Assembly (NCBI GenBank): GCA_027620815.1
Contig: JAQCDH010000002.1
Coordinates: 1-45,541 of the forward strand
DNA: 45,541 nucleotides
From: Bacillota bacterium
Lineage (GTDB): Bacteria > Bacillota_I > Bacilli_A > Acholeplasmatales > Acholeplasmataceae
Direction: 5' to 3'
The notes beneath the pieces were generated by a model. The model was not told the origin of the DNA and did not search any database. It was given only the letters and a program-made list of their open reading frames with translations. A program made the position numbers and the translations under genes. Positions 38,192 to 45,541 of the stretch are shown piece after piece (position 1 is the first letter of the stretch; each line of letters starts with the position of its first letter).

Positions 38192-39109
38192 TTATTTCTT
38201 TTTATAAAAACGCATTTTATCTAATACATTAAGTGCATTGGTCCAATGTCCATCTTTTGTTTTTTCTAGTTCTTCTCCTAATACAGTAAACTTAGAATCA
38301 ATGGTATCGATGTACCATAGTAATAAAGCTTCAGGTATTTGAGGTTTTTTCGCTGCACCAAAATTAGGTAAACCGTGGTGAGATAACATCATATGTTTGA
38401 GTAACATTACCGATTCATGATCTTCTATTTCTAAAAGATCTGCTGTTTTATCAATATCAATGGCTTGCATCACAAGATGTCCTATTAAAAGTCCTTCTGT
38501 TGTATATTCACCATCCACGCCTGTCATTTCATCGATCTTAGACATATCATGTAAAAGTGTTCCAGCAATCATTAAATCTTGATCTAAATACGGATAAATA
38601 TCAAAGAATTTCTCTGCAATTTCAAGCATTGTTAAAGTATGATAACTAAGTCCTCCAACATACGCGTGATGAAATTTCGTTGCAGCTGGGTGGGTATAAA
38701 ACGGATGCTGAAATTTATAATAAATGTGCTCTACAATTTGTTTAATGGAAGGCTTTTTAATACGTTTAATGAAAGATTCAATCCCTTTTTTAATTTCAGA
38801 TGTTTTCTTAGGTGCCACTTCATAAAAGACATCATAAAGTCGATCAATTTCAATCGCATCACTTATGTCTTCTATCGCTTGATACGATTGACATTGTAAG
38901 AAAGTATCTGTTTCATTTTTTAATTCAGTCGTTACGATAAATTGATAAATACAGCCCAACACCAGTTTAGATTCATCTACCAAATCAAGTTTAATATTAA
39001 CAAGTTTTTGATCTTCTAACTTAAGTGTCACATTTTTAAAATGCTCACCACGATTTAAATTATCAATTTTACCAATATATGTTATGACTTGTGGTTGTTT
39101 TTCACTCAT
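38192..39109 (-). CDS. YhaM-like 3'-5' exoribonuclease / HD-domain protein
   Basis: N-terminal OB-like part and HD region HHAYVGGLSYHTLTMLEIAEKF...AGTLLHDMSKI...LMLSHHG. Confidence 0.85.
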   Translation of the reverse strand: MSEKQPQVITYIGKIDNLNRGEHFKNVTLKLEDQKLVNIKLDLVDESKLVLGCIYQFIVTTELKNETDTFLQCQSYQAIEDISDAIEIDRLYDVFYEVAPKKTSEIKKGIESFIKRIKKPSIKQIVEHIYYKFQHPFYTHPAATKFHHAYVGGLSYHTLTMLEIAEKFFDIYPYLDQDLMIAGTLLHDMSKIDEMTGVDGEYTTEGLLIGHLVMQAIDIDKTADLLEIEDHESVMLLKHMMLSHHGLPNFGAAKKPQIPEALLLWYIDTIDSKFTVLGEELEKTKDGHWTNALNVLDKMRFYKKK

Positions 39110-40283
39110 GTTTTAGTCCTTTCACATACGTCTCTCTAAAATAAAGAAAAAGTTCTGTTCGTTCATTTTTTAATTCGTGACTTAATATTTTTTTAACCAT
39201 ATCATCTTGTACATCTTTAATCCAAGCACCAGCCTTTTTGTGTGTAAGTGCCATCATTTCTGTTGATTTCATTTTTAAATCAACTGCACTTTTAATCGGC
39301 AAGTGTTCATACATATATTCAAGTTTATTCATGGCATAACTTGTATCAAATAAATAGGCTTGTGTTCGTGCCGCTAGTTTTACAATTTCAAGCCCGTAAT
39401 CAAATAAATGTTGAGCAGACAGTTTAACATGCTCTTTTGATAATTGGGCTGCAGTATGATATTTATGCTTGAGTTTATTTGAAAATGTCCAATGAGACAT
39501 GTTTTTTTCATCAAAATAGTATGCGACTGTAAAGAACGTTTCTGGTGTAATTGATTTTTTCTTTTTAACAATCACGTCAATCGTTTCTTCAATGCCTTTT
39601 ATATGATGATGTAAATTCAGTGTATGTAATGTATCAATTGCTTTGAGTTGATGATCTGTTTTAATGATTTTTGAAAGTTCTGCAATTAGACGTTCATTAG
39701 AAAGTGTCGTTAGTAATCCAGCCATTTTTTTCATGGCTTCATATGTTTCATCTTCAATCGAAAAGTTAAGTTTCCCTTGAAAATAGATGGCTCTTAAAAT
39801 ACGAAGTGCATCTTCTGAAAATCGTAAATACGGTTCACCAATGGTTTTTATGGTTTTTTGTTTAAGATCATCTTGTCCTGAAACATAATCCGTAATTTCA
39901 CCATGCTCATCCATCAACATACCGTTGATGGTAAAGTCTCTACGCAAGACATCTTCTTCTACCGATGTACCAAAAAAAACATAATCTGGATGTCTTTGAT
40001 CTTCAGAAGGACCATCTGTTCTGTATGTCGTCACTTCATAAGTGAATTGATCCATAAGAACTGTAATGGTTCCGTATTTAAAGCCAGTTGCACGTGATTC
40101 AAATAGTTTCATGACTTGATTGGGTTTTGCACTTGTTGTAAGATCAAAATCAACGGGTTTTAATCCCAAAAGATGATCCCTTACAGCACCACCTACAATA
40201 TACGCTTCATGGCCTTCAGATTTTAATTTTTTAATAATTTGATTTGCGTGGTTGATGGTTCCCATGTCGATTTCCTTCATCAT
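39102..40283 (-). CDS. cca: CCA tRNA nucleotidyltransferase
   Basis: EAYIVGGAVRDHLLGLKPVDFDLTTSA, RRDFTINGMLMDEHGEITDYVSGQDDLKQKTIKTIG, FSEDALRILRAIYF. Confidence 0.95.
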   Translation of the reverse strand: MMKEIDMGTINHANQIIKKLKSEGHEAYIVGGAVRDHLLGLKPVDFDLTTSAKPNQVMKLFESRATGFKYGTITVLMDQFTYEVTTYRTDGPSEDQRHPDYVFFGTSVEEDVLRRDFTINGMLMDEHGEITDYVSGQDDLKQKTIKTIGEPYLRFSEDALRILRAIYFQGKLNFSIEDETYEAMKKMAGLLTTLSNERLIAELSKIIKTDHQLKAIDTLHTLNLHHHIKGIEETIDVIVKKKKSITPETFFTVAYYFDEKNMSHWTFSNKLKHKYHTAAQLSKEHVKLSAQHLFDYGLEIVKLAARTQAYLFDTSYAMNKLEYMYEHLPIKSAVDLKMKSTEMMALTHKKAGAWIKDVQDDMVKKILSHELKNERTELFLYFRETYVKGLKHE

Positions 40284-40343
40284 AATGAACGCATGTATTG
40301 ATATCGTCCTTACCTATGATATCATAGATTTAAAGAGGTGTCT

Positions 40344-40928
40344 ATGATTCGAATGAAAGACAATCCTACATTTGAACTGATCATTTCAAAATCTAAGTTT
40401 GTTGGCCAATGTTTTGATATTAGTCATAAGAATGATATTGAACTTATTTTGCATGATTTAAAAAAAATGCATCCAAAAGCAAGTCATTTTTGTTACGGAT
40501 ATGTCATTGATGATAACCATCAAGGAAGTGGTGACAATGGTGAACCAAAACATACCGCTGGAAAACCTATACTTGAAGCGTTATTAAAATCGCAATTAAC
40601 ACATACGTTATGTGTTGTCATAAGATATTATGGCGGTGTCATGCTTGGTGCGTCTGGTCTAACAAAAGCATATCGTGATACAGCTTATCACACTATTGAG
40701 CATACTGTTTTTGAAACACTAACGTTATATGATTTATATGACATTGAGTTTTCTTATGACCTTTACCAAAAAAAGAAAGTTGATATCGAAAAACTTGGTG
40801 TCATTACACGTGAACAATTTCTTGAAAGTATTACGGTAACCCTTCAAACAACCTATGACTTAAAAACGATTAAAACATTGTTGTATGGGTATAAAAAGAT
40901 TCACTTCATTCAACAGTTATATGCATAA
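40344..40928 (+). CDS. YigZ/IMPACT family protein
   Basis: SKSKFVGQCF..., HFCYGYVIDDNHQGSGDNGEPKHTAGKPILEAL, VVIRYYGGVMLGASGLTKAYRD; ATG at 40344 with AGAGG SD. Confidence 0.92.
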   Translation: MIRMKDNPTFELIISKSKFVGQCFDISHKNDIELILHDLKKMHPKASHFCYGYVIDDNHQGSGDNGEPKHTAGKPILEALLKSQLTHTLCVVIRYYGGVMLGASGLTKAYRDTAYHTIEHTVFETLTLYDLYDIEFSYDLYQKKKVDIEKLGVITREQFLESITVTLQTTYDLKTIKTLLYGYKKIHFIQQLYA

Positions 40929-40950
40929 ATAAAGCCCATATGGGCTTTAT
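40929..40950. terminator. Bidirectional terminator between convergent genes
   Basis: Perfect palindrome ATAAAGCCCATATGGGCTTTAT. Confidence 0.8.
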
Positions 40951-41651
40951 TAGTTGTAAAGATATGGTTTTAAAAGTTCTGAAAGTTTCACATACCCTAA
41001 ATGATTTAAATGTAATCCATCGTATGTCAATGACTTAAATAATCTATTGTCATCATCAACAAATGTTTGATAAGCATTAATAAAATTTACATTACTTATT
41101 GTTTCTAATTGTTTATTTAAGGCTTCAATATCATGGTTATTTCTAATACCAACTGTCTTTGGATTTAATTTGTGATTTACTGGAAGAACAGATATTAAGT
41201 AAATCTCGACATTTTGATTATTTTGGTATATTTTTACAACAATTTCTTTAATATTGTCTCTAATGCTCTCAATTTTGTGCTTTAGCAATACAAAATCGTT
41301 CGTACCTATTAACAATACAACCTTATTAGGGTTTAAATCATCAACGCTTACCTTTAAACGTTTTAATAAACCTATTGATGTATCTCCACCGATACCACGA
41401 TTGTAGACAACTAATCCTGGAAAAAATTCATAAATATTATAATCTTGCGTTATTGAATCCCCTATAAATACGATACCATTGTCTTTGTGATTTTTGTTGA
41501 GAGTGTTAAACATCTGCGTTTTCAGATCGTATACACTTTTTAAAAACATTAATAATAAATCATTAGATCCTTTCTGATATTGTTTTTTATTTATTATCAA
41601 AAGTACTATGATTACAAAAATAGCACTTCCTAATAAGATTGCTTCGACCAC
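40950..41651 (-). CDS. Membrane-anchored SGNH/GDSL hydrolase
   Basis: N-terminal TM (ILLGSAIFVIIVLLIINKK), FIGDSITQDY, RGIGGDTSIGLLKRL, LIGTNDF, DGLHLNHLGY. Confidence 0.88.
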   Translation of the reverse strand: MVEAILLGSAIFVIIVLLIINKKQYQKGSNDLLLMFLKSVYDLKTQMFNTLNKNHKDNGIVFIGDSITQDYNIYEFFPGLVVYNRGIGGDTSIGLLKRLKVSVDDLNPNKVVLLIGTNDFVLLKHKIESIRDNIKEIVVKIYQNNQNVEIYLISVLPVNHKLNPKTVGIRNNHDIEALNKQLETISNVNFINAYQTFVDDDNRLFKSLTYDGLHLNHLGYVKLSELLKPYLYN

Positions 41652-43339
41652 TCTGATTTCACCTCTGCATACATAATTTTACAATGTTCTTCCATACATG
41701 AAAACTTAACATTTTCAACATTAGCTGGTATTACAAATGTTTCCGCATAATGAATGATTATATCATCAAATGATGCATCCAATGAAGATACAATCATACT
41801 TTTACCTTCTACTAAATTTGCCATTTGAACGGTTTTTTTAAAAGTATAATGAAGTTGTTGATCGATTGATATCCTATAAGCATCTAAAAATGTACCATGA
41901 TCTATACCTGATTTTTCTAGATAATTATTTACAACTTTAAATGGATTTATATAATTTGCTTTAACAAAGTTTGTCGATCGAGAATACTCCAGATTTTTTA
42001 AACCATGCTCATGATAAACGGGTCTAGGTTTTCCATCTAAACCAACTCTATCCCAATCCCACAATTTAAATGTAAAGATATATGCTGCTGAACTTATCTC
42101 TAAAACAAGTGTATTTCTACCACTACAATGAATCGTACCCGCAGGTATAAGTAAATGGTCATGCTTTTTAACAGGAAACGTATTAATGAACTTTTCTGCT
42201 TGAAATGATTTTGTTTTCAATGAGGCTTTTAATTCGTTTTCAAATATGTTCCTATCAACATTTTCTTTAAATCCGAGAAAAACTTGACTGTCATCTCCAG
42301 CATCCAAAATATAATAGGATTCATCTTGTGTATAAGGCATCCCAAAAACTTCTTTTATGTAATCACTTTTTGGGTGGACTTGTAAAGACAAGTGTTGACC
42401 TTCCATCGTATCAAGTAAATCAAAGCGAATTGGCAAATGATACTTAAAATGTTTAAAAACATGCTTGCCTAAAACTTCCAATGGAAATTCATAAATCAAT
42501 TCTTGTGCTTGAAATTCAAATTCAATATCATGAACTTTAAATATGATTGAATTTTCTTCTGCCACGCCATCAAAAGACCAAGCATAATTTTCTTTAGATT
42601 TGTCTAATTGACAAACTTCTTTAAGCCATTGACCACCCCATACTCCTGGGTCAAAATATGGTACCATTCGAAAAGGTCTTTTAGTAAAATACCTAAGCGC
42701 TTTTTGATAATGTTGATAGTTAATCAACTTTGGATTTATAATATCATTCCAATCTATTATATAATCGATTTTATCAATAAGATGAACTCTGTTTTTATCT
42801 GCAATAACCCATTCAACAAAATAAGAACGTTTGTATTTTGTAAGTGGATCTTCATCATGATTTAGCATCATATAATTCGGCATAGCTCTTCTCATTCTTA
42901 ACTGATGCTCAAAACGCTTAATAGATGCATAATATAATACATCATGTGGAAATAATGATGCCCCAAAACCAATAATGATTGTTGGATTGTGATACTTTAA
43001 ATTTTCAGGAATGTTAAAAAGATCTTGAATTGACTTTGATGTCTTAAATCCAAAAACTCTATCTTCAGTAAATTCTTTTTCAAAAAAATCTTTGTATGCA
43101 TCATAACCGATACTGTATTCAGATGTGTTTATAACATCATGTTTTAAATCTATGTTTTCAAATGCATGAATCAACTCTGATGTATCGACACCAGGGTATG
43201 TTTCAATCGCAATATGCTTATCGTGATGACTTAGAATATGTCTTACAATCATATCTATTCCATGTGTGATTTCAAAATTTTCATTAATTCTCACACTTGG
43301 AAATTTATCATAGTTTGGTTTAAATGTTATGTATTTCAT
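41630..43339 (-). CDS. Class I mannose-6-phosphate isomerase-like protein with N-terminal degenerate nucleotide-binding-like domain
   Basis: C-terminal cupin region: VWGGQWLKEV, GQHLSLQVHPKSDY, KHDHLLIPAGTIHCSGRNTLVLEIS, TFKLWDWDR; N-terminal ~200 aa resembles a kinase-like fold without intact P-loop. Confidence 0.85.
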   Translation of the reverse strand: MKYITFKPNYDKFPSVRINENFEITHGIDMIVRHILSHHDKHIAIETYPGVDTSELIHAFENIDLKHDVINTSEYSIGYDAYKDFFEKEFTEDRVFGFKTSKSIQDLFNIPENLKYHNPTIIIGFGASLFPHDVLYYASIKRFEHQLRMRRAMPNYMMLNHDEDPLTKYKRSYFVEWVIADKNRVHLIDKIDYIIDWNDIINPKLINYQHYQKALRYFTKRPFRMVPYFDPGVWGGQWLKEVCQLDKSKENYAWSFDGVAEENSIIFKVHDIEFEFQAQELIYEFPLEVLGKHVFKHFKYHLPIRFDLLDTMEGQHLSLQVHPKSDYIKEVFGMPYTQDESYYILDAGDDSQVFLGFKENVDRNIFENELKASLKTKSFQAEKFINTFPVKKHDHLLIPAGTIHCSGRNTLVLEISSAAYIFTFKLWDWDRVGLDGKPRPVYHEHGLKNLEYSRSTNFVKANYINPFKVVNNYLEKSGIDHGTFLDAYRISIDQQLHYTFKKTVQMANLVEGKSMIVSSLDASFDDIIIHYAETFVIPANVENVKFSCMEEHCKIMYAEVKSEWSKQSY

Positions 43340-43351
43340 GCGATACCCTTT

Positions 43352-43945
43352 TCATGATAAAAACTTAACTAATGATTTTTTCAATATCACCAACTGTAAC
43401 CATATACATAAACTTATTGTAAAAAATATCGTGGTTGGGTGGATATAGAAAAAAGCAAAAATTAATACAATAACTGGCGCTAACAACTGAATATTACGCC
43501 AAATATTTTGATGCATTAATATAAAGATGATCACGATGAAGGACTGATCATTTTTAATTATAAATAGTGTAATAACTCCTAATGAATAAATCGTACCAAT
43601 CAAAAATTCGTATGTGATAACAATTAATAGGATGATAAGCCATGTTATATTGCGTTGAATCGCATATTGAAATGCTATGAATAATCCGAAAACATCAATA
43701 ACAACCATCACTGATATCAGTACACGTTTAAAGAAATGACGTTTAAATTCGTCTATAAATGTATGAATTACATACGTTTGTTTTTTTATATTGGACAATG
43801 ATGAAATAACCTTATATAACGCGAGTGTTGCACTCCCTAGGGATAATAAAATCCCTAGGAATGATGCAACAAACCATATTAACGTGACATAAATAAAATC
43901 TAAGTATGTCTTAATGCCCTCCTTGATTGTATAGGAGGATGTCAC
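43352..43945 (-). CDS. YesL/DUF624-like membrane protein
   Basis: Multiple TM helices; GIKTYLDFIYVTLIWFVASFLGILLSLGSATLALYKVI resembles the DUF624 N-terminus; sugar-transport neighbourhood. Confidence 0.7.
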   Translation of the reverse strand: MTSSYTIKEGIKTYLDFIYVTLIWFVASFLGILLSLGSATLALYKVISSLSNIKKQTYVIHTFIDEFKRHFFKRVLISVMVVIDVFGLFIAFQYAIQRNITWLIILLIVITYEFLIGTIYSLGVITLFIIKNDQSFIVIIFILMHQNIWRNIQLLAPVIVLIFAFFYIHPTTIFFTISLCIWLQLVILKKSLVKFLS

Positions 43946-44760
43946 ACTTTTTTCTTAGTTAATGCGATTGCTAATCCTGCAACAGCAACAACGCCTACAC
44001 CAATAGCTACAAATAAAACTGTATTGTTTGTAGGTGTTTCATAACTATAGGTAAGAGTAAATGAATCTTGATCTATAAAAACAACTGCACCTGTTGTTTC
44101 ATCATATTCTGAAGTAATCTCTAAAGTTTCATCACCAAGCATTGTCTTGTATGTTGCAAATTTTGTAAGGGATGCCTTATCAACAAATCCAGCTAAATCA
44201 GCTGCATCAAAAATTGAGTTGAATATACCATCAATAGCCCAATCAAAAGATGCTTCTAGAAGAACTTTAGATTCAGTAAGTGACATATACGTCATCCCTT
44301 CCTCTTCTGAAGTTGTAAATGAAGGTTTTTCAGCATCAGTAAAATCATCCCAACTTAAATTTGGTGATAAATTTACAAGTTGCTCATATTTTATTAAGAA
44401 GTCTTCAAATGAATCAAATGTCATTCTTAATGTGAAAATACGTTGATTTCCTTCTGTTTCCATTGGTAAAACTTCCATAAATGATGGTGCATTGGTCTCA
44501 AACCAATCTTGTAAAGCTTCTACTCCGCCTGTAATATGTTTATCATTAAGCACAGGTCCATTCCCTTTAGTTCCATCCGGATCATCAGGATTTATTATTG
44601 GAGTTTGGCTTAATGAATCGTCATATACAACGACAAAATAATCACGATGTCCCATACCGTTTTCATCCATTACGGTATCCACCCCTATTTCACCTGGCCA
44701 GCAGGCAGTCAATAATAATGTAAGCACAATGATGACGAATAATGTAAAATTTCTTTTCAT
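43942..44760 (-). CDS. Lipoprotein with C-terminal transmembrane helix (LppM-like architecture)
   Basis: Signal peptide with lipobox LLTAC, acidic ectodomain, C-terminal TM NTVLFVAIGVGVVAVAGLAIALTKKKV. Confidence 0.75.
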   Translation of the reverse strand: MKRNFTLFVIIVLTLLLTACWPGEIGVDTVMDENGMGHRDYFVVVYDDSLSQTPIINPDDPDGTKGNGPVLNDKHITGGVEALQDWFETNAPSFMEVLPMETEGNQRIFTLRMTFDSFEDFLIKYEQLVNLSPNLSWDDFTDAEKPSFTTSEEEGMTYMSLTESKVLLEASFDWAIDGIFNSIFDAADLAGFVDKASLTKFATYKTMLGDETLEITSEYDETTGAVVFIDQDSFTLTYSYETPTNNTVLFVAIGVGVVAVAGLAIALTKKKV

Positions 44761-44791
44761 TATTTTAATTCTCCTTTTTTTTTTATTATGT

Positions 44792-44809
44792 CGTTTGGAA
44801 ATCCAAACG
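44792..44809. promoter_or_regulatory. Inverted repeat CGTTTGGA-AA-TCCAAACG, candidate operator or weak hairpin
   Basis: 8-bp perfect arms in the gap between the ABC permease and the lipoprotein; not followed by a T run. Confidence 0.4.
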
Positions 44810-44822
44810 TTTATAACCTTTT

Positions 44823-45515
44823 TTATGTTTCTTCACCCAAATAAATGACATATTTATTGAGTTTTAATCCACCAACTGTAATCATTAAAACAATGAATAA
44901 TAATACCCAAGCCATGGCACTTGCCATCCCCATATTTTGATCATTAATCATCTTATCAAATAAATAATATGCGTAATAATATGTTGAACGCGATGGTCCT
45001 CCACCTGTAACAATATATGCTAATGTAAATACCTGAAAACTACCGATAATACCGATAATAAAATTGAAAAATATAGAGGGTGTCATTAAAGGTAACGTAA
45101 TATACATAGTTTTTTTTAACCACCCTGCTCCATCAATTTCTGCAGATTCATACAAACTATTTGGAATGTCCTGCATTTGAGCTAAGTAAATGATCATTGA
45201 TCCTCCAACAGTCCATAAACCCATAAAAATTAATGTAATTTTTGAAGTTTCTTCTGCTTGATGCCAACGCAGAGGTTCCATATTTAAAAGATTATAAATT
45301 GGATCTAAGATTTCATTTACAAGTCCAAGCGAAGGCTGAAATAACCATAACCATAATAAAGAAAGTGCTACAATAGACACAACATTAGGTAAAAAAAACA
45401 TCGTACGATATATACTCATACCTCTAATTTTATTGTTTAATAATAATGCTATTAGTACTCCTAATATAATTCCAAGAGGAACTGCTATTAAAACATGATA
45501 AGCCTTTGGTGAAAA
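44823..45515 (-). CDS. ABC sugar transporter permease (MalF/UgpA-like), 5' end disrupted near window edge
   Basis: Frame open to 45515 (upstream of the track's ATG): ...AYHVLIAVPLGIILGVLIALLLNNKIRGMSIYRTMFFLPN; EAA-like loop ESAEIDGAGWLKKTMYITLPLMTPS. Confidence 0.85.
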   Translation of the reverse strand, partial: FSPKAYHVLIAVPLGIILGVLIALLLNNKIRGMSIYRTMFFLPNVVSIVALSLLWLWLFQPSLGLVNEILDPIYNLLNMEPLRWHQAEETSKITLIFMGLWTVGGSMIIYLAQMQDIPNSLYESAEIDGAGWLKKTMYITLPLMTPSIFFNFIIGIIGSFQVFTLAYIVTGGGPSRSTYYYAYYLFDKMINDQNMGMASAMAWVLLFIVLMITVGGLKLNKYVIYLGEET

Positions 45516-45541
45516 TTACGCCCAAGAAATGCAGGAAAAAG

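Noticed and set aside
1-45541. Mycoplasma-type genetic code (TGA=Trp)
   Set aside because: TGA terminates genes at ATGA overlaps (e.g. 970-973, 1548-1551, 32623-32626) and Trp is encoded by TGG; standard bacterial code fits.
1-45541. Prophage, transposon, toxin-antitoxin or CRISPR/defence island
   Set aside because: No integrase, transposase, phage structural, TA or Cas-like protein recognised; region is housekeeping-dense with conserved operons.

Overview
The window is a dense, AT-rich, almost entirely minus-strand segment. It looks like a low-GC Firmicutes/Tenericutes-type genome (Acholeplasma/Izemoplasma-like is my inference) that uses TGA as a stop. Contents: a pfkA-ppdK operon divergent from a PPi-type phosphofructokinase; uvrB with two downstream coupled genes; dnaE; a heterodimeric ABC exporter; flavodoxin; and a long overlapping cluster aroF-tyrA-aroB-aroA-aroQ-aroE-aroC-recG-plsX-rnc-dnaD-like-nth. 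It also holds rlmH, a WalJ-like MBL hydrolase, a yhaM-like HD nuclease, cca, a YigZ-family gene, and a partial carbohydrate-uptake locus at the right edge. No rRNA, tRNA, CRISPR or transposase was recognised. Most notable items: (1) an unannotated 13-aa leader peptide, MSTKQTYYYAYFM, with its own Shine-Dalgarno and promoter, followed by alternative hairpins and an intrinsic terminator just ahead of the DAHP synthase/TyrA operon, which looks like a ribosome-mediated tyrosine(/phenylalanine) attenuator; (2) a 1997-aa protein with an N-terminal CvpA-like membrane domain and a ~1790-aa acidic, apparently cysteine-free degenerate repeat region; (3) a ~1000-aa PrsA/parvulin-like lipoprotein; (4) a PPi-linked glycolysis neighbourhood; (5) a ManA fused to a degenerate nucleotide-binding-like domain. 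All calls are from reading the sequence; no searches or folding were run.
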